Shown here: positions 15,346 through 24,275 of the stretch, in pieces | Layout of the letters: the number at the start of each line of letters is the position of its first letter | Numbering within the stretch: position 1 is the first letter of the stretch | Origin: Streptomyces sp. ISL-1 | GTDB taxonomy: Bacteria > Actinomycetota > Actinomycetes > Streptomycetales > Streptomycetaceae | Length of the DNA: 64,000 nt | Assembly (NCBI RefSeq): GCF_018614585.1 | Contig: NZ_JAGGOI010000023.1 | Span: 116,873 to 180,872, forward strand | Reading direction: 5' to 3' | Program-made: the position numbers and the translations under genes | The notes under the pieces: generated by a model | Told to the model about the DNA's origin: nothing | What the model saw: the letters and a program-made list of their open reading frames with translations, nothing else | The model's database searches: none

Positions 15346-18300
15346 AGCGGCGTGGCCACTGGCCCGCCGACCACGCCAGGCCCGCCGCCACGCCCTCCAC
15401 CGTGGACGCGTGGATCACGCCTTCCGGGGTGCGGCGCCACTCCAGTTCCGTGCCGCCCGCGATCAGTTCCTCGTGTTCGACGTACGTCGCCGGCGTGGCC
15501 GGGCCGAGGAGGACGTGGACCGATTCGGGGACCTCGTGCTCCTCGCCCTCGGTCGTCACCTCCGCCGCGACCGTCTCGCTCAGGCGGCGGACCTGGAGCA
15601 GTTCCGCCAGTTCCGCCGCGCGCGAGGGGCTCACCGGAAGCAGCGACAGGCCCGCGGTCAGCGGGAGCAGATCCGGCGCGTCCGCGATCACCGCGTCCGC
15701 CGCGTCGACCACGCGGACCTCGCCGTCCACGACCGCGCGCAGGTCGTCGGGGAGCGTGACCTGTTCCGGGTCGAGGTCGGCCAGGGCGGTGTACAGGGCG
15801 TGGAGTTGGGCCGGGCGCACCGGGCGGTCCGGGTCCGCGAGGCGGCCGAGCAGTTCCGCCGCGCCGCCCGGCTCGTCGAGGAGCGCTGCGACCGAGGTGC
15901 GTACACCCAACGCCCGCAGCACCTGCGCGTCGTCGAAGCCCGTCGCGTCCACGGCCTCGTAGAGCCCGGCCAGCAGCGGGTCGCCGCCCGCCGCCCGCAG
16001 GCCCGCCGGGCGGCGGCCGTTCAGGACCGGATGGTCCCGCAGCCACCACGCCGTGTACGGGCGCACAGTCTCGGTCGTACCGTCCGGCAGCAGGATCCGT
16101 ACGGACTGGGTCACCGCGTCCCGCAGCGGCGGCTGCGCCAGCAGGGCCAGCGCGCGGGGCCAGCAGTCGTCGTCCACCAGGTCCAGGTCACGCACCGCGA
16201 CGAGCTCCGTGGCGACCGGCGGCACCGGAGTGTCCGGCAGCCGGTCGAGCACGTCCTCGCACCAGACGTCGACCGCGTCCAGCAGCCCCGCGTCGTCGGG
16301 CTCCGCGAAGTCCCCGTCGCGGGGCTCCAGTTCGTCCGGGTCGAGGACGACGTCCGTGGCCCGTACGAGCGCGAAGTTCGCCAGCACACCGCACGCGGCG
16401 AGCGGCTGCTCGCCCCACCGCTCGGCCAGTTCGGCGTCGCACAGCGCCAGTTCGTCCTCGCGCATCACGGAGGCGAACGGGCTGCCGGGCAGCACCAGTT
16501 CACCCGCGGGCGCGAGCTCCCCGTCCTCGTCCGGCAGCGCCAGCGCGCCCAGCCACGGCTCGTCGCCGGGCTCCAGGCCCGCGTCCCGTACCAGGGCGAG
16601 CACCGTCTCGGCGAGCTCCTCCGCGTCCGGCGGGCCGTCCCCGTCTCCGTCGTACCAGACCTCGCCCGCGTCCAGCGAGCCCGCGACGGCGACCCGGACC
16701 TGCGGCGTCGTCAGCACGGCGCGCGGCGTCGCGGGCAGCGCGCCCAGCTTCTCGAGGATCGGGTGGGCGGCCTCGGGATGGACGACCTTCAGGCCCAGCC
16801 GGGCCAGGTGCGGTGGCGTATCGGCCAGCGGCAGCAGCGTCTGGCGCGGCCCGATCGTCGTGCGGCCGTCGGCCAGCGGCACGGGCAGCCCGGACAGCCG
16901 GTCCGGATCGACACCGGCGAGGCTGTCGTACAGCCGCTGCCACCAGCCGGGCTCGCGCTCAAGACCCGCCAGCCGGTCGATCGCCTCGGTCAGCGGCACC
17001 CGCGCGACGCCGAGCGTACGCAGCTCGACCCGGCGCTCAAGGCCCGCGGGCAGCAGACTCTGCATCACCTCGGCCAGTACGCGTACGGTCTCCGCGCCCG
17101 CGCCCTCCAGGACTTCCGCCTCGATCGGCCGCAGGCCGGCGGGGCTCTCGCGCTCGGGCAGACCGGTGTCCTCGCGGGACTTGTCGCGCGGGGCGGCCGC
17201 CTCCAGGAACGCCGTGCGCGGCAGCAGCTGAAGGATCGCCGCCCGCAGCGCGCCGTCCAGCTCGCCCTTGCCGAGCGGTCCCGGCACCAGGTCGATGGTG
17301 CCGACGCTCACCGGCTGCCAGTCGCCGAGCAGTTCGGCGTACGAGTCCGCGGCACGCCGCACCAAGAAGTCGGTGAGCGGCCCGGGTGCGGGATGCCGGC
17401 GGGTGGGGTCCAGCGGCAGCGAGGCGATCAACAGCGCGGGTACACCGAGGGGTTCGTCGGTCGGCGTCGGCGCGTGCACCACCGGGGCGGTGCGCGGCCG
17501 GGCGGGCGCGCCCTCGTCGTCCACGGGCACGGCCCAGGTGACGCTCCAGTACGGCCGCAGCCGCTCCTCGACGGGCCGGTCCGCGAGCAGCGCGGGCTCG
17601 AGGGAGCCGCCGTGACTGACGACCCGCCAGCGCCGGTCGCCCTGGGTGCTGTCCTGGATGTGTACGTACGCCCCGTGCACGGAGCGCCTCAACTCCCGTA
17701 CGCCGGAGGAGGTTTCGATCACGATCTCGGCGAGTCCGGGCAGCGTGAGCAGCAGCGCGTCGTCGATCCCGGCGAGCAGCCGCTCCACCATGTCGATGGC
17801 GGCGCCGTCCCGCAGCGGCAGGACGACCACGGTGTCGTACCCCTCGGGAGCCGTGCCCTCGGCGGGCAGCGGCAGCCGCAGCAGCGGTACGTGCCCGTCG
17901 CGTCGGCGCAGCTCGTCGCCGAGCCCCGGGCTCGCCTGGGCTGCCTGCTGGGTCAGTTCCCGGGCCTCCGCGAGCGACCAGCGCACACCGCCGTGCCGGC
18001 CGATGACGGCGGGCTCGTCGCTCACCGCGAGTACGGCCGCGAAGCCGACGCCGAAGCGGCCGACTGCGGACTCGTTGTCCTCGCGTTTGGCCGAGGCGCG
18101 CAGGGTGCTCAGGGACTCGACGCCGGTCGCGTCCAGGGGGGCGCCGGTGTTCGCGGCGACGAGGACGGCAGGGTCGGTGGCGGTGCCGGGCCGCAGGGTC
18201 AGCCGGAGCCGGCCCCGCACGCCCGCACGCGCGGCCGCGTCGGCGGCGTTCTGCGCCAGCTCCACGACGAGGCGGTCCCGGTAGCCGCCGAGCGCCAGGT

Positions 18301-18421
18301 CCTCCTCGGCGTTGGCGTCCTCCCGGAAGCGGGCGGGACTGGCCCCCCACGCGTCGAGCACCCCGCGCCGCAGCCGCGCCGTCCCGAACGGGTCGGCCCA
18401 CTCGGTCGTCCTGACGCCCAC
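15266..18421 (-). CDS. sacsin-like GHKL ATPase protein
   Basis: 1,051 residues from GTG 18421 (CGGAG seven bases upstream). An N-terminal HATPase resembling the sacsin/Hsp90 ATP-binding module: ELAQNAADAAARAGVRGRL (N-box), VANTGAPLDATGVESLSTLR and GRFGVGFAAVLAVSD (lid/G motifs) within about residues 40-150. The remaining 850 residues are a large Leu/Ala/Asp-rich region without a recognised domain. Conserved in Streptomyces, role unknown; a chaperone-like or DNA-maintenance function is only inferred. Its 3' end is the boundary of the accessory island. Confidence 0.85.
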   Translation of the reverse strand: MGVRTTEWADPFGTARLRRGVLDAWGASPARFREDANAEEDLALGGYRDRLVVELAQNAADAAARAGVRGRLRLTLRPGTATDPAVLVAANTGAPLDATGVESLSTLRASAKREDNESAVGRFGVGFAAVLAVSDEPAVIGRHGGVRWSLAEARELTQQAAQASPGLGDELRRRDGHVPLLRLPLPAEGTAPEGYDTVVVLPLRDGAAIDMVERLLAGIDDALLLTLPGLAEIVIETSSGVRELRRSVHGAYVHIQDSTQGDRRWRVVSHGGSLEPALLADRPVEERLRPYWSVTWAVPVDDEGAPARPRTAPVVHAPTPTDEPLGVPALLIASLPLDPTRRHPAPGPLTDFLVRRAADSYAELLGDWQPVSVGTIDLVPGPLGKGELDGALRAAILQLLPRTAFLEAAAPRDKSREDTGLPERESPAGLRPIEAEVLEGAGAETVRVLAEVMQSLLPAGLERRVELRTLGVARVPLTEAIDRLAGLEREPGWWQRLYDSLAGVDPDRLSGLPVPLADGRTTIGPRQTLLPLADTPPHLARLGLKVVHPEAAHPILEKLGALPATPRAVLTTPQVRVAVAGSLDAGEVWYDGDGDGPPDAEELAETVLALVRDAGLEPGDEPWLGALALPDEDGELAPAGELVLPGSPFASVMREDELALCDAELAERWGEQPLAACGVLANFALVRATDVVLDPDELEPRDGDFAEPDDAGLLDAVDVWCEDVLDRLPDTPVPPVATELVAVRDLDLVDDDCWPRALALLAQPPLRDAVTQSVRILLPDGTTETVRPYTAWWLRDHPVLNGRRPAGLRAAGGDPLLAGLYEAVDATGFDDAQVLRALGVRTSVAALLDEPGGAAELLGRLADPDRPVRPAQLHALYTALADLDPEQVTLPDDLRAVVDGEVRVVDAADAVIADAPDLLPLTAGLSLLPVSPSRAAELAELLQVRRLSETVAAEVTTEGEEHEVPESVHVLLGPATPATYVEHEELIAGGTELEWRRTPEGVIHASTVEGVAAGLAWSAGQWPRRFEVAALLEDPSRTEELATARWFDETR

Positions 18422-18581
18422 GCTGTGACTCCGCTCTTCCGGTTGACCCGCGTATGTGCCTGTGCGGCCGAAGGTACCCCGGTGCGGCGGGTCGTGGTGA
18501 ACGTGGGCCGGGGGACGTCGGTGGTTACTGTCCGGTCCCGTCTCGCGGATGAACCGGGAAGCGGCCCGGCCTCGTCCTGGA

Positions 18582-18619
18582 AACGCCGGACGGGCTTGAG
18601 GCCAAGCCCGTCCGGCGTT
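18582..18619. terminator. 17-bp hairpin terminator
   Basis: AACGCCGGACGGGCTTG paired with its exact complement across a 4-nt loop. It lies 27 bases beyond the stop of the DUF3027 gene and upstream of the sacsin-like gene. This sequence type is a frequent streptomycete terminator. Confidence 0.9.
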
Positions 18620-18645
18620 CGAGGACACAGAGCCCACAGAGAGAG

Positions 18646-19584
18646 CTAGGAGTGGCCGAGATCCTCCGTGCCGTCCGGCTCCGAGTCGACCGAACCGTCG
18701 TCGCGGGCCGGACGCAGCAGGAACTCGTCCGTGCCCATCGAGTCGAAGACATGCGGCGCCGCCTTCGGCGTCTTCGGCATCACGGCCGCCTCGGAGTGCG
18801 CGCCGCAGCCGTACGTCAGGGACACGACGTGCCCGTCCGCCGGTGAGAACTCGTTCGCGCAGATGCCGAAGGCCTGCCGTAGGGAGCCCGCCAGCGGAAC
18901 GAGGAAACCGCAGGTCGCGCAGGTCGCGGGGGCCGCCTGCGCCATGGGGGTCTGCGCGCCGAAGGACTCGTCCCAGCGGTCCGCGGCGGCGTGCAGCCCG
19001 TACCGGGACAGCACGCGGGCCCGGCGCATGCCGAGTTCCTCCGCGAGCGACGCGATCGCACCGCGGCCGTTGGCGATGGTGGCGTCGACGGGCCTGCGCT
19101 CGGTGAGTTCCGCGTCCTCCGCCTCGACGCGCTCGGCCAGGTCGTGGGACGGCGGCACGGTCTCCGCGACCACGGAATTCGGCGGGGGCACGTCCTCGCC
19201 CGTGAAGCCGGGCTCCAGCCGCAGATCCTCCGCCTCGGTGGGCAGCAGATCACCGGGGCCCATGTCGCCGGGCCGCAGCCGCTCGCTCCACGGCACCCAC
19301 TCGGGCGCGAGCAGCGAATCGGGGCCGGGGAGCAGGACGGTTTCGGCCAGCGTGACGTTCTTGGCGCGGGAGGCCCGCATGACGGTCACCGCCCAGCGCC
19401 AGCCGCGGTATCCGGGTTCCTTGGCCTCGAAGTAATGCGTGACGACTCGGTCACCCTCCGAGACAAGGGATACATGCTCGCCGACCACTCCCGGGGCGGC
19501 GGCATCCTCGGCCGCCGACCGGGCAAGGTCTACCGCCTCGGCGCACAGGCGGTCAGGGGTACGGCTTCGCGTCGCAGCACTCAC
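18646..19584 (-). CDS. DUF3027 domain protein
   Basis: 312 residues from GTG 19584, with AGGAGA upstream. The N-terminal half (about 15-110: HVSLVSEGDRVVTHYFEAKE, GYRGWRWAVTVMRASRAKNV) and a C-terminal zinc-ribbon-like CATCGFLVPL with a later CGAHSEA match DUF3027, an actinobacterial family of unknown function. Expressed alone, with a strong terminator after it. The 302-base gap to the divergent MFS gene (19585-19886) should hold both promoters; I see no operator there. Confidence 0.85.
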   Translation of the reverse strand: MSAATRSRTPDRLCAEAVDLARSAAEDAAAPGVVGEHVSLVSEGDRVVTHYFEAKEPGYRGWRWAVTVMRASRAKNVTLAETVLLPGPDSLLAPEWVPWSERLRPGDMGPGDLLPTEAEDLRLEPGFTGEDVPPPNSVVAETVPPSHDLAERVEAEDAELTERRPVDATIANGRGAIASLAEELGMRRARVLSRYGLHAAADRWDESFGAQTPMAQAAPATCATCGFLVPLAGSLRQAFGICANEFSPADGHVVSLTYGCGAHSEAAVMPKTPKAAPHVFDSMGTDEFLLRPARDDGSVDSEPDGTEDLGHS

Positions 19585-19886
19585 AGGTCTCGCTTCTCTC
19601 CTACGCCGTCTCACGGGTGCGCCGGCCGATTCGTGAGGGACGGGCCGCGAGCGGAGCGGACCGGGGGGCCGCATCGACGTCCGCGCCCAGACCAACCTGT
19701 CTCGGGCACACCTATCGTCATCCATTCTGCGGGATGCCGACGAGGCGCGCGGCCGAGAACAACCGCCGGTGGCGCGCTACGCACGCTACCCCCTCTGCCG
19801 CTCCCCGCCCACCTGCCCGCCCCAACAAGGGGCGAACAACCCGGCACCTCGGTTCGGCTGGGCGGGGGTTGGGGCACTATGACGGG

Positions 19887-21236
19887 GTGGCAGCCGCGAG
19901 TTCGTCCGAAGAACCCGGCCGGCTCGGAAGAGCAGGCCGGGCGGTCGGCCGTGCCCTGCATCTTCCGTTCACCGGCACGGCGCGCGGCATCCGCAAGGCT
20001 ACCCATGCCCACGGCGCGGGCGAGTCCGGCCTGGGCAAGCTGATCGAACTGCACGCGGTGAACGGCGCGGGCGATGTCATGATCACCGTCGCGCTCGCGT
20101 CCACGGTTTTCTTTTCCGTGCCGACGGACGAGGCACGCGGCCGGGTCGCGCTCTACCTCGCCGTCACGATGGCGCCCTTCACTCTGCTGGCCCCGGTCAT
20201 CGGCCCGCTTCTGGACCGCATCCCGCACGGCCGCCGCGCGGCGATGGCGGGCGCGATGCTCACTCGCGCGCTGCTCGCGCTGACCATGTCGGGGGCGGTG
20301 GCGACGGGCGGGCTCGAGCTGTATCCGGCGGCGCTGGGCGTGCTCGTGGCGTCGAAGGCGTACGGAGTGGTGCGCAGCGCGGTCGTACCACGGCTGCTGC
20401 CGCCGGGCTTCTCGCTGGTCAAGGCGAACTCGCGGGTGACGCTGGCGGGGCTGCTGGCGACGGGCGTCGCGGCGCCGATCGGGATCGGGCTGCAGCAGGT
20501 CGGGCCTCAGTGGCCGCTGTACGGGGCGTGCGCGCTGTTCATCCTCGGCGGGTACTGGGCGTTCACGATGCCGCCCAAGGTGGACTCGGCGAAGGGTGAG
20601 CGCAAGGCGCACATGCTCACGCACGGGGAGAAGAAGCCCAGTCTGCGTACGGTCGGGCCGTCCGTACTGCACGGGCTGCAGGCGAACGCGGCGTTCCGGG
20701 CGCTGTCCGGGTTCCTGATCTTCTTCCTGGCCTTCCTGCTGAGGGAGCATCCGCTGCCGGGGCAGAGCGCGGCGGTCTCGCTGGGGATAGTGGGTGTCGC
20801 GGCGGGCGTGGGCAACGCGCTCGGCACGGCGGTGGGGGCGTGGCTGAAGGCTCGCGGCCCGGAGGTGATCATCGCGACGGTGCAGGCGGTGGTGCTGACC
20901 GCGGCGATCACGACGGCGGCGTTCTTCGGCGCGGGCATGGTGGCGGTCCTGGGCGCGACGGCGGGCCTGTGCCAGGCCCTGGCGAAGCTGTCCCTGGACG
21001 CGCTGATCCAGCGGGACGTCCCCGAAGAGGTCCGCACGTCGGCGTTCGCACGCTCGGAGACCCTGCTCCAGATGGCCTGGGTGGTGGGCGGCGCGATCGG
21101 CATCGCACTGCCGCTGAACGGCACGCTCGGCATGTCGGTGGCGGCGGGGATCGTGGCACTGGGATTCCTGACGACGATCCGCGGCCTGCTGGACGCGGCC
21201 CGAAGGAGCAGCACACCGCGAGCGCGGGTGGCGTAG
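19887..21236 (+). CDS. MFS transporter
   Basis: 449 residues from GTG 19887. About 12 hydrophobic helices, with the loop motif GPLLDRIPHGRRAAMAG (a variant of the MFS motif A) after helix 2 and a long cytoplasmic loop (about 225-260) between the two halves. The N-terminal 45 residues are hydrophilic. Substrate unknown; the arrangement is that of small-molecule exporters. The last codons and stop lie in a short tandem duplication (21227-21296). Confidence 0.85.
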   Translation: MAAASSSEEPGRLGRAGRAVGRALHLPFTGTARGIRKATHAHGAGESGLGKLIELHAVNGAGDVMITVALASTVFFSVPTDEARGRVALYLAVTMAPFTLLAPVIGPLLDRIPHGRRAAMAGAMLTRALLALTMSGAVATGGLELYPAALGVLVASKAYGVVRSAVVPRLLPPGFSLVKANSRVTLAGLLATGVAAPIGIGLQQVGPQWPLYGACALFILGGYWAFTMPPKVDSAKGERKAHMLTHGEKKPSLRTVGPSVLHGLQANAAFRALSGFLIFFLAFLLREHPLPGQSAAVSLGIVGVAAGVGNALGTAVGAWLKARGPEVIIATVQAVVLTAAITTAAFFGAGMVAVLGATAGLCQALAKLSLDALIQRDVPEEVRTSAFARSETLLQMAWVVGGAIGIALPLNGTLGMSVAAGIVALGFLTTIRGLLDAARRSSTPRARVA

Positions 21237-21296
21237 GCAGCGCGGGCGTATCCCTGCGGGGGTGGCGTAGGCAGCGCGGGCGCGTATCCCTGCGGG
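21227..21296 (+). repeat. tandem duplication over the MFS stop codon
   Basis: Two adjacent copies of a 34/36-base unit starting GGTGGCGTAGGCAGCGCGGG; the second has two extra bases. The first contains the TAG stop of the transporter gene. The rest of the 344-base gap to 21580 is GC-rich and shows no other feature beyond the presumptive promoter of the next gene. Confidence 0.85.
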
Positions 21297-21580
21297 CGGC
21301 CTCGGCCTGCTTCGCGGGCAACCGTGACGCGGGCGGCGCGGTGTTGGTCGGGGGCCTCGGCCGGTTACCTCGAGCCACCGTGGACGGACGGGCCGGACCC
21401 GGCCGGCCGCACCTCGGCAAGTTCCGCGCGCCACGGAGACGCGCGTCGCGACCCCGGCCCGCCGGACGCACCGCGGTCCTGCGCCGGGAGACACCGTGGG
21501 GCGGGCGGCGACGGCCCCTCGTGCGCGGCGCGCCGTACCCCCGCGTGGCAGGAGTGGACGCGCCCGATAGCCTTCGGGCC

Positions 21581-22060
21581 ATGACCGTTGCGTTCTTCTC
21601 GGGCAAGCGCCGCCGGGCCGCTGCCGCTCTCGGTGCCGTCTCCGCCGGGCTCCTCGTCCTTTCCGCCTGCGACAAGCCGACCCCGCTCGCGACCGTGACC
21701 GTCGGGACGGAGTCGGTCCACACCGAGGCGGCCTGCTACAACGACGGCGAGCCGATCAAGGAATCGCTGCTCCAGCGCTGCCTGACCCAGAAGCCCGCGA
21801 AGACCGTCAAGGTCGCCATGGACGACAAGGTCCGCATGGGCGTCGACCCGGAGATCGCGGAAAACGGCTGGACCCTGCTCTTCGGTGGCCAGCCCGTCGA
21901 GCAGGAGCCGTACAAGAACTCGTACCGGACCATCCCCGGCAACGCCTTCTTCTCCTCGCAGACCGGCGAGCCCACCAGCAAGACCACGGTCAGCATCATG
22001 GAGACCAAGGGCAAGAAGGTCATCGGCATCTGGCACTTCCAGTTCGAGAAGGCCTCCTGA
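21581..22060 (+). CDS. DUF2771 lipoprotein
   Basis: 159 residues. Signal peptide with the basic start SGKRRRAAAALG and a lipobox LVLSAC (Cys30), so an extracytoplasmic lipoprotein. The mature part contains AACYNDGEPIKESLLQRCLT and a beta-rich C-terminal half typical of DUF2771 from Streptomyces. Function unknown. It ends 16 bases before mqnB on the same strand and may be co-transcribed with the menaquinone genes. Confidence 0.85.
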   Translation: MTVAFFSGKRRRAAAALGAVSAGLLVLSACDKPTPLATVTVGTESVHTEAACYNDGEPIKESLLQRCLTQKPAKTVKVAMDDKVRMGVDPEIAENGWTLLFGGQPVEQEPYKNSYRTIPGNAFFSSQTGEPTSKTTVSIMETKGKKVIGIWHFQFEKAS

Positions 22061-22076
22061 TCCGGAGGATCGTGCC

Positions 22077-22769
22077 GTGCGCGTACTGGTGGTGACCGCA
22101 GTGGCGGCGGAGGCCGACTCCGTCGCCGCGGGGCTCACCGGTCCCGGGCCTGATGTCCGGCAGCTGCCCGGCGGGTATCCGCTGTCCCGCCACGCCGGCG
22201 TCGATGTGCTCACCGCCGGCGTCGGTCCCGCGGCCGCCGCCGCGGGCACCGCAACCGCCCTCGCCACCGGTGCGTACGACCTCGTCGTCTCCGCCGGGAT
22301 CGGCGGCGGCTTCCCGGCCCACGCCCCCGTCGGCGCCCTCGTCGTCGCCGACGCGATCATCGCCGCCGACCTCGGCGCCGAGACGCCCGACGGCTATCTC
22401 CCCCTCGACGAACTCGGCTTCGGCCGCTCCGCGCACCTGCCTCCCGCCGAGCTCGCCGCCCGCATCGCCAAGACCCTCGACGCCGTGCACGCTCCCGTCC
22501 TCACCGTCTCCACCGTCACCGGCACCGCCGCCCGCGCCGCCGAGCTGACCCGGCGTCATCCGCGCGCCGCCGCCGAGGCGATGGAAGGATTCGGGGTGGC
22601 GGAGGCCGCCGCCGCGCACGCCGTGCCGGTCGTCGAGATCCGCGCGATCTCCAACCCCGTCGGCCCGCGCGACCGCGCCGCCTGGCGCATCGGCCAGGCG
22701 CTGGACTCGCTGCGGTACGCCTTCCAGCAGCTCGCCCCAGTCCTCGAGGAGAAGCCGGCCCATGAGTGA
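22077..22769 (+). CDS. mqnB: futalosine hydrolase
   Basis: 230 residues from GTG 22077 with CCGGAGG upstream. Nucleosidase-phosphorylase fold: LVVTAVAAEADSVAAGL at the N-terminus, SAGIGGGFP near 83, and EAMEGFGVAEAAA near 178, the catalytic Glu region. MqnB removes hypoxanthine from futalosine to give dehypoxanthinyl futalosine in menaquinone synthesis. It overlaps mqnD by eight bases, matching the adjacent mqnD-mqnB pair known in S. coelicolor (SCO4326/4327). Confidence 0.93.
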   Translation: MRVLVVTAVAAEADSVAAGLTGPGPDVRQLPGGYPLSRHAGVDVLTAGVGPAAAAAGTATALATGAYDLVVSAGIGGGFPAHAPVGALVVADAIIAADLGAETPDGYLPLDELGFGRSAHLPPAELAARIAKTLDAVHAPVLTVSTVTGTAARAAELTRRHPRAAAEAMEGFGVAEAAAAHAVPVVEIRAISNPVGPRDRAAWRIGQALDSLRYAFQQLAPVLEEKPAHE

Positions 22770-23646
22770 CGCCTTGCAGATCGCGTACTCGCCCTGCCCG
22801 AACGACACCTTCGTCTTCGACGCGTGGGCGCACGGCCGGGTGCCCGGCGCGCCCGCCCTGGATGTGACGTTCGCGGACATCGACATCACCAACGGCATGG
22901 CGGAGCGCGGCGAGCTCGATGTGCTGAAGGTGTCGTACGCCGTACTGCCCTGGGTCCTCGACGAGTACGCGCTGCTGCCCTGCGGCGGCGCGCTGGGCCG
23001 CGGCTGCGGTCCGCTCGTACTGACGAAGGAGCCGGCGACCGGTGGTACTCCCCCTGGCTTCGCCGCCGGAGGCTCTGGGGGACTCACGGGGCTGACCGTC
23101 GCCGTGCCGAGCGAGCGCTCGACGGCGTATCTGCTGTTCCGGCTCTGGGCCGCGGAGGCCGTCCCGGGCGGTGTCGGCGAGGTCGTCGTGATGCCGTTCC
23201 ACGAGATCATGCCGGCGGTGCGGGACGGCAAGGTCGACGCCGGACTCGTCATCCACGAGGCGCGGTTCACCTATCAGCGGTACGGGCTGCACTGCCTCGC
23301 CGACATGGGCGAGCACTGGGAGTCGACGACCGGGCTCCCGATCCCGCTCGGCGCGATCATCGCGAAGCGGTCGCTGGGCGCCGAGACGCTGAAGCTGCTG
23401 GCCGAATCCGCCCGTACGTCGGTGCGCATGGCGTGGGACGACCCGGAGGCCTCCCGCCCCTACGTACTCGAGCACGCCCAGGAAATGGACCCGGCCGTGG
23501 CCGACCAGCACATCGGGCTCTACGTCAATGAGTTCACCGCGGACCTTGGCGCCGACGGGTACGCGGCGGTCCGGGGACTGTTGACCCGCGCCGCGGCCGA
23601 GGGACTGGTACCCCCGCTCGGCCCGGACGCGCTCAGCTTCGGCTGA
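22762..23646 (+). CDS. mqnD: 1,4-dihydroxy-6-naphthoate synthase
   Basis: 294 residues. Periplasmic-binding-protein-like fold with the family start IAYSPCPNDTFVFDAWAHGR, the KVSYAVLPW stretch and DAGLVIHEARFTYQ. MqnD converts cyclic dehypoxanthinyl futalosine to 1,4-dihydroxy-6-naphthoate. At residues about 93-108 the usual short loop is replaced by TGGTPPGFAAGGSGGLTG, encoded by a palindromic repeat inserted in frame. The 3' end is duplicated just after the stop codon. Confidence 0.93.
   Translation: MSDALQIAYSPCPNDTFVFDAWAHGRVPGAPALDVTFADIDITNGMAERGELDVLKVSYAVLPWVLDEYALLPCGGALGRGCGPLVLTKEPATGGTPPGFAAGGSGGLTGLTVAVPSERSTAYLLFRLWAAEAVPGGVGEVVVMPFHEIMPAVRDGKVDAGLVIHEARFTYQRYGLHCLADMGEHWESTTGLPIPLGAIIAKRSLGAETLKLLAESARTSVRMAWDDPEASRPYVLEHAQEMDPAVADQHIGLYVNEFTADLGADGYAAVRGLLTRAAAEGLVPPLGPDALSFG
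23041..23090 (+). repeat. palindromic repeat inserted in frame within mqnD
   Basis: GTACTCCCCCTGGCTTCG ... CTCTGGGGGACTC, with TCCCCC (23049-23054) able to pair with GGGGGA (23077-23082). It resembles the dispersed intergenic palindromes with a CTCCCCC..GGGGGAG frame seen in streptomycete genomes. It adds about 15 Gly/Pro/Ser-rich residues without breaking the frame. Confidence 0.6.
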
Positions 23647-23647
23647 C

Positions 23648-23704
23648 TCGCGCCGCGGCCGAGGGGCTCGTACCGCCCCTCGGCCGCGATGCGCTCAGTT
23701 TCCG
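23648..23704 (+). repeat. tandem copy of the mqnD 3' end
   Basis: Translating on past the stop in the matching frame gives TRAAAEGLVPPLGRDALSF, the same as the last residues of MqnD (TRAAAEGLVPPLGPDALSF) but with many synonymous base changes. A diverged tandem duplication of the gene end. Confidence 0.75.
23656..23686. terminator. terminator formed inside the duplicated mqnD end
   Basis: CGGCCGAGGGGC / GCCCCTCGGCCG, perfect 12-bp stem with a 7-nt loop, between convergent mqnD and the cold-shock gene. The first copy of the duplicated segment, inside mqnD, forms a weaker stem. Confidence 0.75.
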
Positions 23705-23711
23705 CCGGCAG

Positions 23712-24095
23712 CTAGACGTCCAGCTGGTCCGCCACCGCCCGTAGCAGGCCCGCGATCTTCGCGCCCTGCACCTTGTCGGGGTAACGGCCGCGCTCCAGCA
23801 TCGGGGTGATGTTCTCCAGCAGGGTCGTCAGGTCCTGCACGATGGACGCCAGTTCGTCCGGCTTGCGCCGCTGGGCCGCCGCCACCGAAGGCGTCGGGTC
23901 AAGAACAGTCACCGAAAGCGCCTGGTCGCCGCGCTGGCCCGCCACTACGCCGAACTCGACGCGCTGGCCCGGCTTTAGCGACTCGACCCCTTCCGGGAGC
24001 ACCGACGAGTGAACGAAGACGTCGCCGCCGTCGTCGCGGGAGAGAAAGCCGAAGCCCTTCTCGCTGTTGAACCACTTGACCTTGCCGGTAGGCAC
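23712..24095 (-). CDS. cold-shock domain protein with C-terminal extension
   Basis: 127 residues from GTG 24095. Residues 1-65 are a cold-shock domain with RNP1-like KGFGFLSRDD and RNP2-like VFVHSSVL, preceded by GKVKWFN. A helical tail (about 70-127) containing LASIVQDLTTLLENITPML is longer than in the 67-residue Csp proteins. Nucleic-acid chaperone; the tail may give dimerisation. The GTG start was chosen because PTGKVKWFN is the family start. Confidence 0.88.
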   Translation of the reverse strand: MPTGKVKWFNSEKGFGFLSRDDGGDVFVHSSVLPEGVESLKPGQRVEFGVVAGQRGDQALSVTVLDPTPSVAAAQRRKPDELASIVQDLTTLLENITPMLERGRYPDKVQGAKIAGLLRAVADQLDV

Positions 24096-24275
24096 GTCTG
24101 TCCTCGTCCTCGTACTCGTTGGGGCGCTGGGGCACCGGAACTGGGGCACCGAAAAACGGTCCTGGATAGCACTACAGCGGGTCGCCTGACCCGCCACCCC
24201 CAAGGCTAATGGTCCAGGGGCTGGTGACAAGACGTCGCCGGACGGTTCCTACGCGCAAGGAACTACCCTGGCCGA

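Noticed and set aside
15410..18649. 1,079-codon open frame on the plus strand opposite the sacsin-like gene
   Set aside because: It is Arg/Gln/Gly-rich, has no domain, and is the expected antisense shadow of a GC-biased gene with clear ATPase motifs on the other strand.
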